60,109 nt of DNA. Source: Rhodoferax sp. (GTDB lineage: Bacteria; Pseudomonadota; Gammaproteobacteria; Burkholderiales; Burkholderiaceae_C). Position 1 is the stretch's first letter; the number at the start of each line of letters is the position of its first letter. The DNA lies in the NCBI RefSeq assembly GCF_028689305.1, contig NZ_JAQTWM010000012.1:1-60109 (forward strand). The letters run 5' to 3'. The notes beneath the pieces are model-generated. The model was not told the origin of the DNA. It saw only the letters and a list, made by a program, of their open reading frames with translations, and made no database searches. Made by a program: the position numbers and the translations under genes. Shown here one piece after another: positions 17,369 to 27,296 of this stretch.

Positions 17369-18478
17369 ATGTCGGCGTTAAAAGACCTGATTGCCTCGCG
17401 CATCCGTCCTGACGTCCAGGCCATGCAGGCCTATGTGGTTCATGATGCCAGCGGCATGGTCAAGCTTGACGCCATGGAGAACCCCTATGGCCTGCCGCCT
17501 GAGTATCAGGCGCAGCTGGGGCAGCGGCTGGGTGCGCTGGCGCTCAACCGTTATCCGGGGCCAGGTGTCCACGATTTGCAGGCCGCCTTGCGCCGTTTTG
17601 TCCCGGTGCCCGAGGGGTTTGACCTGATGCTGGGCAATGGCTCGGATGAACTCATCAGCCTGTTGGCGCTGGCGTGTGCCCGTCCGCCCGAGGCGGCCTG
17701 TGGTTTTCAAAAGGCCAGTGTGCTGGCGCCTGAGCCAGGGTTTGTCATGTACGCCATGAGTGCGCAATGGCAGGGGCTGGACTTTCACGGTGTGCCGCTG
17801 ACGGCGGACTTTGAACTGGATGTGCCGGCCATGCTGGCCGCGATTGCCCGGCACCGACCGGCCATCACCTATCTGGCCTACCCGAACAACCCGAGCGCGA
17901 ATTTGTGGGACGACGCTGCCATGCTGGCGGTGGTCGAGGCGGCGGGGCAGGCCGGTGGTCTGGTGGTGATTGACGAGGCCTACCAGCCGTTCGCCGCCAA
18001 AAGCTGGTTGGACCAACTGCCCCGCCACTGCCACGTGCTGTTGCTGCGCACTCTGAGCAAGTTTGGCCTTGCCGGCGTGCGCCTGGGGTATTTGGTCGGG
18101 CCCCAGGCGCTGGTGGCCGAGATCAACAAGGTGCGGCCACCGTACAACGTGAGTGTGCTCAACTGCGAGGCGGCCTTGTTTGCGCTTGAACATGCGGATG
18201 TATTTGAGGCACAAGCCCGCGAGATACGGGCACAGCGCGCGATGCTGATGCAGGCGCTGGCAAAACTGCCCGGTGTCCGGGTGTTCCCCAGCGAGGCCAA
18301 TATGATCCTGCTGCGTGTGCCGCAGGCACAAAAAACCTTTGATGGCCTGGTGGCCCATGGTGTGCTGGTCAAGAACGTTTCTAAAATGCACTCTCTCCTG
18401 AACAACTGCCTGCGCCTGACAGTGGGCACGGCGCCCGAGAACCGCCAGCTGTTGGACGCCCTGGAAGCCTCGTTATGA
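17369..18478 (+). CDS. hisC: Histidinol-phosphate aminotransferase
   Basis: PLP-dependent class I/II aminotransferase converting imidazole acetol-phosphate to histidinol-phosphate. 369 aa from ATG 17369; an in-frame upstream extension overlaps hoxW and is rejected. Schiff-base Lys231 lies in [16 protein letters not shown], with [10 protein letters not shown] and [10 protein letters not shown] for cofactor binding. Its stop overlaps the hisB start (ATGA), so the original his operon resumes here. Confidence 0.97.
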   Translation: MSALKDLIASRIRPDVQAMQAYVVHDASGMVKLDAMENPYGLPPEYQAQLGQRLGALALNRYPGPGVHDLQAALRRFVPVPEGFDLMLGNGSDELISLLALACARPPEAACGFQKASVLAPEPGFVMYAMSAQWQGLDFHGVPLTADFELDVPAMLAAIARHRPAITYLAYPNNPSANLWDDAAMLAVVEAAGQAGGLVVIDEAYQPFAAKSWLDQLPRHCHVLLLRTLSKFGLAGVRLGYLVGPQALVAEINKVRPPYNVSVLNCEAALFALEHADVFEAQAREIRAQRAMLMQALAKLPGVRVFPSEANMILLRVPQAQKTFDGLVAHGVLVKNVSKMHSLLNNCLRLTVGTAPENRQLLDALEASL

Positions 18479-19113
18479 CAAACTATCCCTTGACCGAACT
18501 CCCTGAAGCCCTGGCCACCCGTGTCCCGCGGATCGCCGAGCTTTCCCGCAACACGGCAGAGACGCAGATTTCGGTGCGCGTCAACCTGGACGGCACCGGC
18601 GTGTCGCGCCTGCACACCGGTATTGGTTTTTTTGACCACATGCTCGATCAGATTGCCCGCCATGGCCTGATTGACCTGGACATTGACGCCGAAGGCGACC
18701 TGCACATCGATGGCCACCACACGGTGGAAGATGTCGGTATCACACTGGGGCAGGCGGTGCACAAGGCGGTGGGTGACAAAAAAGGCATCCGCCGCTACGG
18801 CCATGCCTATGTGCCGCTGGACGAAGCACTCTCCCGGGTGGTGGTCGACTTTTCCGGTCGGCCTGGCCTGGTGATGGATGTGCCATTCAAAAGCGCCATG
18901 GTTGGCACGTTTGACACCCAGCTGGTGCACGAGTTTTTCCAGGGTTTTGTCAACCACGCGTTTGTCACGCTGCACATTGACAACCTCAAGGGGGAAAACG
19001 CCCATCACCAGGCCGAAACCGTGTTCAAGGCCTTTGCCCGCGCGCTGCGCAGTGCGCTGGAGTTTGACCCCCGCGCCCTGGGCAGCATCCCGTCGACCAA
19101 GGGGTCGCTCTAG
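18475..19113 (+). CDS. hisB: Imidazoleglycerol-phosphate dehydratase
   Basis: Monofunctional dehydratase of histidine synthesis, 212 aa, without the N-terminal phosphatase domain found in enterobacteria. The two metal-binding blocks are [10 protein letters not shown] and the later [12 protein letters not shown], with [13 protein letters not shown] between the start and the first block. ATGA overlap with hisC. Confidence 0.98.
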   Translation: MTNYPLTELPEALATRVPRIAELSRNTAETQISVRVNLDGTGVSRLHTGIGFFDHMLDQIARHGLIDLDIDAEGDLHIDGHHTVEDVGITLGQAVHKAVGDKKGIRRYGHAYVPLDEALSRVVVDFSGRPGLVMDVPFKSAMVGTFDTQLVHEFFQGFVNHAFVTLHIDNLKGENAHHQAETVFKAFARALRSALEFDPRALGSIPSTKGSL

Positions 19114-19129
19114 TTTTATATGAAAAATT

Positions 19130-19178
19130 GGCTTTTAGTCCGCGCATCCATTGCCTAGATAGCTATGAATTTAATAGT
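19130..19178 (-). repeat. 49-bp double-hairpin repeat, copy 4 (hisB-hisH)
   Basis: GGCTTTTAGTCC (19130-19141), 20 nt, GCTAT (19162-19166), N7, ATAGT (19174-19178). The hisH ATG (19165-19167) lies within this stem, so the element spans the hisH translation start. Confidence 0.8.
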
Positions 19179-19848
19179 AAACAAGACCTCGGGAAAAACC
19201 GTGGTGGTGGTCGATTACGGCATGGGCAACCTGCGCTCGGTGTCGCAGGCGGTGCAAGTGGCGGCGCAGGGCAGTGGTTACCGGGTGGTGATCACGGCGG
19301 ACCCGGAACAGGTGCGTGCCGCCGAGCGTGTGGTGTTGCCGGGCCAGGGTGCCATGCCCGACTGCATGCGTGAGTTGCGCGAATCAGGATTGCAGGAGTC
19401 GGTGCTTGAAGCGGCCGCCAGCAAGCCGCTGTTCGGGGTGTGTGTGGGCATGCAGATGTTGCTGGACCACAGTGCCGAGGGCGACACCCCGGGCCTGGGG
19501 CTGATCCACGGCGAGGTGCTTCGGTTCGAGCTGGCTGGTCAGCTGCAGCCCGATGGCAGCCGCTACAAGGTGCCCCAAATGGGCTGGAACCAGGTCTGGC
19601 GCAACAACCATGGCGGCGCGCCGCACCCGGTGTGGGGCGCGGTGCCCGACGGCAGTTATTTCTACTTCGTGCATAGTTTTTATGTCAAACCGTCGGATGC
19701 ACGCCACAGCGTGGGCGAGACCGACTATGGCCAGCGTTTCAGTTCGGCCATTGCGCGTGATAATATTTTTGCTACACAATTTCATCCTGAAAAAAGCGCC
19801 GAACACGGTTTGTCCCTGTACCGCAACTTCCTTCACTGGAACCCTTGA
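19165..19848 (+). CDS. hisH: Imidazole glycerol phosphate synthase, glutaminase subunit
   Basis: Class I glutamine amidotransferase that feeds ammonia to HisF. 227 aa from ATG 19165. Catalytic Cys93 in FGVCVGMQM, His207 and Glu209 in [10 protein letters not shown]. The first 11 residues before [10 protein letters not shown] are extra and come partly from repeat copy 4. A GTG near 19201 is an alternative start giving a conventional N-terminus; no strong ribosome site is visible for either. Confidence 0.95.
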   Translation: MNLIVNKTSGKTVVVVDYGMGNLRSVSQAVQVAAQGSGYRVVITADPEQVRAAERVVLPGQGAMPDCMRELRESGLQESVLEAAASKPLFGVCVGMQMLLDHSAEGDTPGLGLIHGEVLRFELAGQLQPDGSRYKVPQMGWNQVWRNNHGGAPHPVWGAVPDGSYFYFVHSFYVKPSDARHSVGETDYGQRFSSAIARDNIFATQFHPEKSAEHGLSLYRNFLHWNP

Positions 19849-19984
19849 CCCAGTTTCGCCTGACGCCACCATGTCATCGTTTTTTTGTTCTGTGCGCCTC
19901 CCGCGCACTGCCTGAGCGGGCTCTCATGGCTTGTTCCGTGCCTGCTTCCAGTTCCGTTTTCTTCCACCCTCAGCCTTAAGCATC

Positions 19985-20725
19985 ATGCTTTTAATTCCCG
20001 CGATCGATCTCAAAGACGGCCACTGTGTGCGCCTGCAGCAAGGTGACATGACACTTGCCACCACCTTCAGCGAAGAACCTTCGGTGATGGCACGCAGTTG
20101 GGTGGACAAGGGCGCGCGGCGGGTGCATCTGGTGGACCTGAACGGCGCTTTTGCCGGCCAGCCGAAAAACGAGGCCGCCATCCGCAAGATCCTCAAGACC
20201 ATCGGCAGCGAGGTGGATGTCCAGCTTGGCGGCGGCATCCGTGACCTGGATACCATCGAACGTTACTTGGACGCCGGCCTGCGTTACGTCATCATCGGCA
20301 CGGCGGCGGTGCGCAACCCGGGCTTCCTGCAGGACGCCTGCACCGCGTTTGGTGGCCACATCATCGTTGGCCTGGACGCCAAGGACGGCAAGGTGGCCAC
20401 CGACGGCTGGAGCAAGCTCACCAAACACGATGTGGTTGACCTGGGCAAGAAGTTTGAAGACTTCGGTGTCGAGTCCATCATCTACACCGACATTGGCCGC
20501 GACGGCATGCTCAGCGGCATCAACATCGACGCCACCGTGCGCCTGGCCCAGGCCCTGACGATTCCGGTGATCGCCTCGGGCGGCCTGTCCAGCATCACTG
20601 ACATCGAGGCCCTGTGTGAGGTGGAAGATGAAGGTATTGAAGGGGTCATCTGCGGGCGTGCCATCTACAGCGGCGACCTCGATTTTGAAGCCGCCCAGGC
20701 GCGTGCGGATGAACTCAACGGCTGA
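19985..20725 (+). CDS. hisA: ProFAR isomerase
   Basis: Isomerises ProFAR to PRFAR in histidine synthesis; a (beta/alpha)8 barrel of 246 aa. Catalytic Asp8 in IPAIDLKDG and Asp131 in [14 protein letters not shown]; phosphate-binding [13 protein letters not shown] and [11 protein letters not shown] 19985 gives the family-typical [10 protein letters not shown] start. A 136-bp leader after hisH contains nothing I can assign. Confidence 0.98.
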   Translation: MLLIPAIDLKDGHCVRLQQGDMTLATTFSEEPSVMARSWVDKGARRVHLVDLNGAFAGQPKNEAAIRKILKTIGSEVDVQLGGGIRDLDTIERYLDAGLRYVIIGTAAVRNPGFLQDACTAFGGHIIVGLDAKDGKVATDGWSKLTKHDVVDLGKKFEDFGVESIIYTDIGRDGMLSGINIDATVRLAQALTIPVIASGGLSSITDIEALCEVEDEGIEGVICGRAIYSGDLDFEAAQARADELNG

Positions 20726-20767
20726 CATCACGCCGCTGCCCGAACTTTTTTGATTTGCAAGGACACT

Positions 20768-21547
20768 GTGCTCGCTAAACGCATCATCCCCTGTCTGGAC
20801 GTCACTGGTGGCCGCGTGGTCAAAGGCGTCAACTTTGTCGAACTGCGTGATGCCGGTGACCCGGTGGAGATTGCCGCGCGGTACAACGATCAGGGGGCCG
20901 ATGAGCTGACCTTTCTGGACATCACGGCCACCAGCGACGGCCGTGACCTGATCCTGCACATCATCGAAGCCGTGGCCAGCCAGGTGTTCATTCCGCTGAC
21001 CGTGGGCGGCGGTGTGCGTACCGTGGACGATGTGCGCCGCCTGCTCAACGCCGGGGCGGACAAGACCAGCTTCAATTCGGCCGCGATTGCCAACCCGCAG
21101 GTCATCCGGGATGCTTCACGCAAATACGGTGCCCAGTGCATTGTGGTGGCCATTGACGCCAAGCGGCGCTTTGGTGAGGACATGCTCAACCGTGGCGAAG
21201 GCTGGGACGTCTACAGCCATGGCGGGCGCAAGAACACCGGGCTTGACGCGCTGGCCTGGGCCAAACAGATGGCCGACTATGGCGCTGGCGAGATTCTGCT
21301 CACCAGCATGGACCGCGATGGTACCAAGGCCGGATTTGATCTGGCGCTGACTCGCGCGGTGAGTGATGCGGTCAGTGTGCCGGTGATTGCCTCCGGCGGC
21401 GTCGGCACACTCGACCATCTGGCGGATGGCATTCAGCAGGGTGGGGCCGATGCGGTGCTGGCGGCCAGCATTTTTCACTATGGCGAATTCACCGTGGCGC
21501 AGGCCAAGGCGCGTATGGCCGAACGCGGCATTCCGGTACGTTTATAA
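20768..21547 (+). CDS. hisF: Imidazole glycerol phosphate synthase, cyclase subunit
   Basis: Cyclase partner of HisH; makes imidazole glycerol phosphate and AICAR. 259 aa barrel. The start is GTG 20768, preceded by GCAAGGA and giving the canonical [11 protein letters not shown]; the longer TTG frame from 20750 is unlikely. Catalytic Asp11 (CLDV) and Asp130 (AIDAKRRFG). Confidence 0.97.
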   Translation: MLAKRIIPCLDVTGGRVVKGVNFVELRDAGDPVEIAARYNDQGADELTFLDITATSDGRDLILHIIEAVASQVFIPLTVGGGVRTVDDVRRLLNAGADKTSFNSAAIANPQVIRDASRKYGAQCIVVAIDAKRRFGEDMLNRGEGWDVYSHGGRKNTGLDALAWAKQMADYGAGEILLTSMDRDGTKAGFDLALTRAVSDAVSVPVIASGGVGTLDHLADGIQQGGADAVLAASIFHYGEFTVAQAKARMAERGIPVRL

Positions 21548-21554
21548 GGTTTTT

Positions 21555-21603
21555 GAGTGCTAGCCCACGTATTCATTGGGTTTTAAGCTATCAAAAAAAG
21601 AGT
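21555..21603 (-). repeat. 49-bp double-hairpin repeat, copy 5 (hisF-hisI)
   Basis: GAGTGCTAGCCC (21555-21566), 20 nt, GCTAT (21587-21591), N7, AGAGT (21599-21603). The outer arm of the stem is degenerate, but the spacing matches the other copies. Confidence 0.65.
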
Positions 21604-21628
21604 GTTTCAGATCGTCGACAATGCGGGC

Positions 21629-22018
21629 ATGAATTATCTGGACAGCATCAAGTGGGACGCGCAGGGGCTGGTGCCGGCGATTGCCCAGGAGCAGGGCAGC
21701 GGCGACGTGCTGATGCTGGCGTGGATGAACCGCGAAGCCCTGGAAAAAACCGTGGCTCTGGGGCGGGCGGTGTATTTCAGCCGTTCGCGCAACCAACTCT
21801 GGTTCAAGGGTGAAGAGTCCGGTCATGTCCAGACCGTGCATGAAATCCGTGTCGATTGTGATGCGGATGTGGTCCTGCTCAAGGTCACCCAGCTCGGACA
21901 CACGCCTGGCATTGCCTGCCATACCGGGCGCCATAGCTGCTTTTTCAGCGTTCTCAAGGACGGGGTCTGGCAAGCCAGCGAACCGGTTCTGAAAGACCCG
22001 CAAACCATTTACAAGTGA
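21629..22018 (+). CDS. hisI: Phosphoribosyl-AMP cyclohydrolase
   Basis: Opens the adenine ring of PR-AMP; Zn/Mg enzyme of 129 aa, separate from HisE. Family blocks [36 protein letters not shown] and [13 protein letters not shown] provide the metal-binding Asp and Cys residues. ATG 21629 is chosen over GTG 21602, which would add nine residues from the repeat region. Confidence 0.97.
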   Translation: MNYLDSIKWDAQGLVPAIAQEQGSGDVLMLAWMNREALEKTVALGRAVYFSRSRNQLWFKGEESGHVQTVHEIRVDCDADVVLLKVTQLGHTPGIACHTGRHSCFFSVLKDGVWQASEPVLKDPQTIYK

Positions 22019-22023
22019 ACAAC

Positions 22024-22410
22024 ATGCCCGCAAGCCCTTCCTGTCCTGATGCCCTGGCCGCGTTGGCGGCGGTGATCGAGAGCCGCCTGCCGGCGCGTGG
22101 TGGCGACCCGCAGGCCAGTTATGTGGCGCGTCTGCTGCACAAGGGGCCGGATGCCTTCCTGAAAAAAATAGGTGAGGAAGCCACTGAAGTGGTCATGGCC
22201 GCCAAGGATGCCGACCACGGCGGTGACAAGGCCAAGATTGTTTATGAAGTGGCCGATCTGTGGTTTCACAGCATGGTGGCGCTGGCGCATTACGGCTTGA
22301 GTCCGGCGGACGTGGTGGCGGAACTGCAGCGGCGCGAGGGCACCAGTGGTCTGGAAGAAAAAGCCATGCGCAAGGTACTGGCGCGTGAGGGTGATTCATC
22401 TGGAGGATGA
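22024..22410 (+). CDS. hisE: Phosphoribosyl-ATP pyrophosphatase
   Basis: Second step of histidine synthesis, PR-ATP to PR-AMP + PPi. 128 aa; the all-alpha MazG-like core includes [16 protein letters not shown] and [14 protein letters not shown]. Starts 5 bp after hisI at ATG 22024; a GTG overlapping the hisI stop is a possible alternative. Last his gene of the operon. Confidence 0.96.
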   Translation: MPASPSCPDALAALAAVIESRLPARGGDPQASYVARLLHKGPDAFLKKIGEEATEVVMAAKDADHGGDKAKIVYEVADLWFHSMVALAHYGLSPADVVAELQRREGTSGLEEKAMRKVLAREGDSSGG

Positions 22411-22411
22411 C

Positions 22412-22831
22412 ATGACTGAAGATGACACGCAGCAGGAGCGGATGCAGGCGTCTGTGGACCGCGTGGCGCTGGAGCGTCTCAATGCGCTGAACACCGTCGG
22501 CACCATCAGTTATGTGCTGCATCTGATCGTGGCGGTGGGGGCGCTGATCCCGGGCGGCCAGTTCGGCCCGGTGCTGCTGGTGGCGGCCCTGGTGCTGGAT
22601 CTGGTGAAGCGTGATGACGCCCAGGGGACTTGGCACGCTTCCCACTTTCGCTGGCGCATCCGCACGGTCATCATCGCGGCGTTGCTGTATCTGGTGACCG
22701 CGCCGCTGTGGGCGTTGTTTTTGGTGCCAGGTTGGATCGCCTGGTTGTTGATTTCAGTCTGGTTCCTGTACCGTATCGTCAGTGGCATGGTACGCATGAA
22801 CAAGGGCTTGCCGATGGAGTTGCCGACATGA
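22412..22831 (+). CDS. Small polytopic membrane protein, DUF4870-like
   Basis: 139-aa protein with about three hydrophobic segments: GTISYVLHLIVAVGALIPGG, the VLLVAALVLDLV region, and a long C-terminal hydrophobic pair ending in MVRMNKG. It resembles the short membrane proteins found between hisE and the HIT gene in Burkholderiales. No catalytic motif is seen and the function is unknown. GGAGGA precedes ATG 22412. Confidence 0.75.
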   Translation: MTEDDTQQERMQASVDRVALERLNALNTVGTISYVLHLIVAVGALIPGGQFGPVLLVAALVLDLVKRDDAQGTWHASHFRWRIRTVIIAALLYLVTAPLWALFLVPGWIAWLLISVWFLYRIVSGMVRMNKGLPMELPT

Positions 22832-23202
22832 GTGAACTTGCGTTGCACACGGACCCCGATTGTCTGTTTTGCAAGATTGTGGCGGGCAAGATTCCGTCCA
22901 GGATGGTGTACCAGGACGACGAGTTGTATGCCTTCCATGACATTCATCCCTGGGCACCGGTGCACTTTCTGCTGATTCCCAAACAGCATATCGCGTCCAT
23001 GGCCCAACTCACCGATGCCCATGCGGCGATGATGGGACGCATGATGGTGCTGGTGCCAAAGTTGGCGCTGCTGGAGGGTTGTAATCCTTACCCGGCGGGG
23101 GGATTTCGCATGCTCAGCAACACGGGTGCCGAGGGTGGGCAGGAGGTGCACCACCTGCATATTCATGTCATGGGTGGCCCGCGTCCCTGGTTGCGGGGAT
23201 AA
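22828..23202 (+). CDS. HIT-family nucleotide-binding protein (HinT-like)
   Basis: 124-aa histidine-triad protein, probably an AMP-lysine phosphoramidase like HinT. The triad is [10 protein letters not shown] near the C-terminus, and [13 protein letters not shown] marks the N-terminus with two Cys of the possible zinc site. ATGA overlap with the upstream membrane-protein gene. Confidence 0.93.
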   Translation: MSELALHTDPDCLFCKIVAGKIPSRMVYQDDELYAFHDIHPWAPVHFLLIPKQHIASMAQLTDAHAAMMGRMMVLVPKLALLEGCNPYPAGGFRMLSNTGAEGGQEVHHLHIHVMGGPRPWLRG

Positions 23203-23270
23203 TCCGCGGCGTTGGGTACAGACGCAGCACTTGCCCGTCTAAAATTTCAATATTCGTTAGGAGATTCACG

Positions 23271-23510
23271 ATGGGTTCTTTTTCTATCTGGCACTGGCTG
23301 ATCGTTCTGCTGATCGTCGTCATGGTGTTTGGCACCAAAAAGCTCAAAAACCTGGGCAGTGACCTTGGCGGTGCGGTCAAGGGTTTCAAGGAAGGCATGA
23401 AGGACGGTGGTGCATCGGCTGAAGACAAACCGGCCGAGCCGTCCCAGGTCGCGGCCGCCAAACCGGCTGAAAAAACCACGATCGACGTGGAAGCCAAGCA
23501 GAAGTCCTGA
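23271..23510 (+). CDS. tatA: Twin-arginine translocase subunit TatA
   Basis: 79 aa. One N-terminal membrane helix ([17 protein letters not shown]), then the [20 protein letters not shown] amphipathic helix, and an acidic/Ala tail. With TatB and TatC it exports folded proteins across the inner membrane. GTTAGGAG lies upstream of ATG 23271. Confidence 0.96.
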   Translation: MGSFSIWHWLIVLLIVVMVFGTKKLKNLGSDLGGAVKGFKEGMKDGGASAEDKPAEPSQVAAAKPAEKTTIDVEAKQKS

Positions 23511-23540
23511 TGCCCCTGACTGGTTGGACACAGGGTTGGC

Positions 23541-24014
23541 ATGATTGATCTGGGTATTTCCAAGCTGGCCATGATTGGCGCGGTGGCGCTGATCGTGATC
23601 GGGCCGGAGAAACTGCCGCGGGTGGCCCGTACCGTGGGCACCCTGATTGGCAAGGCGCAACGTTACGTGGGTGATGTCAAGGCCGAAGTCAACCGTGCCA
23701 TGGAGCTCGATGAGCTCAAGAAGATGAAGCAGACGGTGGAAGACGCGGCGCAGGACGTGCAGCAGTCGATCCAGACCAATGCGGCCGACTTTGAAAAATC
23801 GTGGGCCGAGGCGACGGCCACGGCATCGGAAGGCATTGCCGACTACCGTCCCAGCTTGTCTGAGCCCGTACCCGAATACCGTCATCCCAAGAAAAACTGG
23901 CGCTTGAAACAGGGCGCCATGCCGAACTGGTACAAGGCCCGCGCCGGCGTGCGTACCAAGGCTTTGTCGGGGGCCGCCCGGGTGGCGCGCTTTCGACCGA
24001 CCAAATCAAGTTAA
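23541..24014 (+). CDS. tatB: Twin-arginine translocase subunit TatB
   Basis: 157 aa. [26 protein letters not shown] is the characteristic TatB helix with the conserved GPEKLP hinge, followed by an amphipathic and coiled-coil region. The stop overlaps the tatC start (TAATG). Confidence 0.96.
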   Translation: MIDLGISKLAMIGAVALIVIGPEKLPRVARTVGTLIGKAQRYVGDVKAEVNRAMELDELKKMKQTVEDAAQDVQQSIQTNAADFEKSWAEATATASEGIADYRPSLSEPVPEYRHPKKNWRLKQGAMPNWYKARAGVRTKALSGAARVARFRPTKSS

Positions 24015-24802
24015 TGACAGATTCCTCCCAAAAAGAAGACGAGTTGGCCGGCACCGAGCAGCCGTTTGTGCAACACCTGGTGGAGTTGCGTGATCGCCTG
24101 GTCAAGGCCTTCATCGCCATTGCCGTGGTGGCGGTGGCCTTGGCCTTGTACCCTGGCCCCGGGGCGCTGTATGACATGCTGGCGGCGCCACTGGTGGCGC
24201 ATCTGCCGGCCGGGGCCACACTGATTGCCACCTCGGTCATTTCCCCCTTCATGGTGCCGCTCAAGGTGATGCTGATGACGGCGTTCCTGATTGCCTTGCC
24301 GGTGGTGTTGTACCAGTTGTGGGCCTTTGTGGCGCCTGGCCTGTATTCCCATGAAAAAAAGCTGGTGTTGCCGCTGGTGGTGTCCAGCACGCTGCTGTTT
24401 TTTGTCGGGGTGGCCTTTTGCTACTTTTTTGTGTTCGGCCGCGTGTTTGCGTTCATCCAGAGTTTTGCCCCCAAAAGCATCACGGCGTCACCGGACATCG
24501 AGGCTTACCTGAGTTTTGTGCTGTCGATGTTTCTGGCATTTGGCCTGGCGTTTGAAGTGCCGGTGGTGGTGGTGGTGCTGGCTCGCATGGGCATTTTCAG
24601 CATCCAGAAGCTCAAGGATTTTCGGGGCTATTTTGTCGTGCTGGCGTTCATCATTGCCGCCATCGTGACCCCGCCCGACGTGGTGTCCCAGCTGGCGCTG
24701 GCGATCCCGATGTGCCTGCTGTATGAAATTGGCATCTGGGCGGCCCAAGTGTTCATCCGGCACACCAAGGCGCCGGATGAGGATGCTGCCACCAGTTCCT
24801 GA
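24014..24802 (+). CDS. tatC: Twin-arginine translocase subunit TatC
   Basis: 262 aa, six transmembrane segments; the receptor for twin-arginine signal peptides. Conserved HLVELRDRL near the N-terminus, LYQLWAFVAPGLYSHEKK in the first cytoplasmic loop, FGLAFEVPVVVV and ATPPD-like VTPPDVVSQ. Convergent with the protease gene 7 bp downstream. Confidence 0.97.
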   Translation: MTDSSQKEDELAGTEQPFVQHLVELRDRLVKAFIAIAVVAVALALYPGPGALYDMLAAPLVAHLPAGATLIATSVISPFMVPLKVMLMTAFLIALPVVLYQLWAFVAPGLYSHEKKLVLPLVVSSTLLFFVGVAFCYFFVFGRVFAFIQSFAPKSITASPDIEAYLSFVLSMFLAFGLAFEVPVVVVVLARMGIFSIQKLKDFRGYFVVLAFIIAAIVTPPDVVSQLALAIPMCLLYEIGIWAAQVFIRHTKAPDEDAATSS

Positions 24803-24809
24803 GAAAAGC

Positions 24810-25952
24810 CTACTGCGCCGGCTGCTGGCGCGGTCTGGGTCGGACACCGGGCGCAATCTGCAAGGTGGCTGCGCCTTGCTGGCGCTGGACTTCAAAGGCC
24901 ACCGCTGCTGCGGGTTTGAGCGCCGCCACGCTGGTCAACAGCTCCGCCACATTGTGCACCTCCTGACCCGCCACACGGGTCACCACGTCGCCAGGTTTCA
25001 TGCCGCCCTTGGCAGCCGGTCCGTTTTGCAGGACGCCAGTGATGATGACACCCTGGGTCGCGGCCACACCAAAAGTCTGGGCCAGCTCGGGGGTGAGTTC
25101 AGCGGGTTCGACACCGATCCAGCCGCGGGTGACCTGGCCGTCTTTCACAATGCCTTCCAGCACCATCTTGGCCGTTGATACCGGGATGGCGAATCCAATC
25201 CCCATGCTGCCGCCGGAGCGCGAGTAAATCGCGGTATTGATGCCCAGCAGGTTGCCATTGGTGTCAACCAGTGCACCACCCGAGTTACCGGGGTTGATGG
25301 CGGCATCGGTCTGGATGAAGTTCTCGAAGGTGTTGATGCCCAGATGGTTGCGTCCGAGGGCGCTGACGATGCCGCTGGTCACGGTCTGGCCGACGCCAAA
25401 CGGGTTGCCAATGGCCAGCACCTGGTCTCCCACCTGCAAGGTATTGGAGTTGCCCAGCACGATCACCGGTAGGCGATCCAGCTGGATTTTCAGGACGGCC
25501 AGATCCGAATCGGGGTCGGTGCCGATGATTTTGGCATTGGTGCGTCGGCTGTCGTTGAGAATGACTTCAATCTCGTCGGCACCCTCCACCACGTGGTTAT
25601 TGGTCAGGATATAGCCATCCGCACTGACGATCACACCGCTGCCCAGGCCGACCTGGGGCTGGTCCTGCTGGTCACCAAAAAAGAAACGGAACCAGGGGTC
25701 GTTGTCATGCGGACCCTGGCGGGCATTTTTGCTGGTGTTGATGCTGACCACCGCGGACGACGATTTTTGTGCTGCCTGCCGGAAACTTCCTGCCGGCACG
25801 GCACCCCCAGCCGCTGGCGGTGCCTCGATGACCGCAACCGAGCCGCTGCTCACACGTTGCGGCAGCCAGGCAGGCTTGAGCGTGCCAACGACAAAATAGG
25901 CGGCCAGCAACACGGTGACCGATTGGGAGAACAACAACCAGAAGCGTTTCAT
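24810..25952 (-). CDS. DegS/DegQ-type serine protease (trypsin + one PDZ)
   Basis: 380 aa from ATG 25952. An N-terminal hydrophobic helix (about 5-22) anchors or exports it. Trypsin domain with catalytic His120 (TNNHVVEG), Asp150 (DSDLAVLKI) and Ser224 (PGNSGGALVD), then a single PDZ domain ending in a Pro/Arg/Gln tail. One PDZ plus an uncleaved-looking helix suggests DegS-like architecture. An in-frame upstream start at 26042 adds 30 residues and is less likely. Confidence 0.92.
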   Translation of the reverse strand: MKRFWLLFSQSVTVLLAAYFVVGTLKPAWLPQRVSSGSVAVIEAPPAAGGAVPAGSFRQAAQKSSSAVVSINTSKNARQGPHDNDPWFRFFFGDQQDQPQVGLGSGVIVSADGYILTNNHVVEGADEIEVILNDSRRTNAKIIGTDPDSDLAVLKIQLDRLPVIVLGNSNTLQVGDQVLAIGNPFGVGQTVTSGIVSALGRNHLGINTFENFIQTDAAINPGNSGGALVDTNGNLLGINTAIYSRSGGSMGIGFAIPVSTAKMVLEGIVKDGQVTRGWIGVEPAELTPELAQTFGVAATQGVIITGVLQNGPAAKGGMKPGDVVTRVAGQEVHNVAELLTSVAALKPAAAVAFEVQRQQGAATLQIAPGVRPRPRQQPAQ

Positions 25953-26090
25953 GGACAATGAGGAGGCAGCAGCCCCCAGAAATGAGGTTGAATCAAGGTG
26001 ATGCCGCCGTTGGCAGGATGCCAGCGCAGCGAACAGGTCCAAGCTAATACGGCAGTTCGACTTAAATTGTAGGTGGCGCGCCTGATTTCA

Positions 26091-26474
26091 ATGCCCAAGA
26101 CCCGCACAACCCTCTATATTTTTCCGCAGGCACCCGACAAGCCGGCACTTGGCGCTGCTTGTAATGGTTGTGGTGTCTGTTGTTTGCTGGAACCCTGTCC
26201 CCTCGGGGTGCTGTTGTCGGGCCATCGCCGCGGGGCTTGTTCGGCTCTGCGTTGGCAGGCTGACGCTGGCATCTACCGTTGTGGAGCCATCGTGGCGCCG
26301 CAGGAGGTGCTGCAAGCGCGGCTGCCGTCCTGGTTGCATGGCGCCGGGTTCTGGTGGGGGTGGTTGTTGCGTCGATCGGCGCGGCGTTGGGTGGGTGCCG
26401 GTATCGGTTGTGATTGTGATGTGCAGGCCGAGCGGCTGCAGCCGTCGCCCGACGTCCCGGGGGCACAGGTGTAG
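26091..26474 (+). CDS. Cysteine-cluster protein, YkgJ-like
   Basis: 127 aa. The N-terminal part has a dense Cys motif CNGCGVCCLLEPCPLG plus further Cys (GACSALRW, YRCGAI, GCDCDV), suggesting a metal-binding site like YkgJ-family proteins. Part of the middle is hydrophobic and Trp-rich. Function unknown. Divergent from the DegS-like gene and 42 bp ahead of the NIF3 gene. Confidence 0.6.
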   Translation: MPKTRTTLYIFPQAPDKPALGAACNGCGVCCLLEPCPLGVLLSGHRRGACSALRWQADAGIYRCGAIVAPQEVLQARLPSWLHGAGFWWGWLLRRSARRWVGAGIGCDCDVQAERLQPSPDVPGAQV

Positions 26475-26516
26475 CGCACGGTTCGCTGTGGCGCCCGTCC
26501 CTTATCATGGTGGCCC

Positions 26517-27275
26517 ATGATGCACCGTGATGAACTTCTGGCAGTTTTTGATGGCTTGTTGCAGCCTGAGCGTTTTCGCGACTACGGCCCCAATGGCCTT
26601 CAGGTCGAAGGCACAACATTTGTGCGCAAGATCGTTTCTGGGGTCACCGCCAGTCGGGCACTGATCGAGGCGGCCATCACCGCTGGCGCGGACACCATTT
26701 TTGTCCATCATGGTCTGTTCTGGCGCGGGCAGTCCGGCTGCGTGACGGGCTGGATGAAACAACGCCTGGCATTGTTGCTGGCCCATGACATCAATCTGCT
26801 GGCTTATCACTTGCCGCTGGACGCCCACCCGGAGTTGGGCAACAACGCCCAGCTTGGCCTGAAACTCGGGCTGGTAGGTCAGTGCCGTTTTGGTGAGCAG
26901 GACCTGGGTTGGCTCGGTGAACGTGCTGACGGCCAGTCCTTTGCCTCGGTACACGACCTGGCAGATCACCTTGGTCATGTATTAAACCGGGCTGTAGCCC
27001 ACGTTCATACGGGTGACGGTGCTATTAAAAAGATAGCTTGGTGCAGCGGGGGTGGGCAGAGCTATTTTGAGGCGGCCATCGCTGCCGGTGCCGATGCCTT
27101 TATCACTGGCGAAATGTCGGAGCCGCAGGCCCACCTGGCGCGTGAGTGTGGTGTGGCGTATCTGGCCTGTGGCCATCATGCCAGCGAGCGTTACGGCGCG
27201 CCGGCGGTGGCCGCCCATGTGGCCAGCCAATGCGGGCTGGCGCATGAATTCATCGAGATCGACAACCCGGCCTGA
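26517..27275 (+). CDS. NIF3-family (YbgI/DUF34) metal-binding protein
   Basis: 252 aa. Family blocks DYGPNGLQVEG at the N-terminus, TIFVHHGLFWRG (metal-binding His pair), AYHLPLDAHPELGNNAQL, and late ITGEMSEPQAHLARE and GHHASERYG. GTP cyclohydrolase I type 2 is a common but doubtful annotation for this family. Codons 158-174 or so are supplied by repeat copy 6, with the frame kept open. Confidence 0.92.
   Translation: MMHRDELLAVFDGLLQPERFRDYGPNGLQVEGTTFVRKIVSGVTASRALIEAAITAGADTIFVHHGLFWRGQSGCVTGWMKQRLALLLAHDINLLAYHLPLDAHPELGNNAQLGLKLGLVGQCRFGEQDLGWLGERADGQSFASVHDLADHLGHVLNRAVAHVHTGDGAIKKIAWCSGGGQSYFEAAIAAGADAFITGEMSEPQAHLARECGVAYLACGHHASERYGAPAVAAHVASQCGLAHEFIEIDNPA
26989..27037 (-). repeat. 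49-bp double-hairpin repeat, copy 6 (inside NIF3 gene)
   Basis: GGGCTGTAGCCC (26989-27000), 20 nt, GCTAT (27021-27025), N7, ATAGC (27033-27037). Both stems are perfect. The whole element is translated in the NIF3 frame. Confidence 0.85.
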
Positions 27276-27296
27276 GTGCCATTTGAAAGTTCAGCC

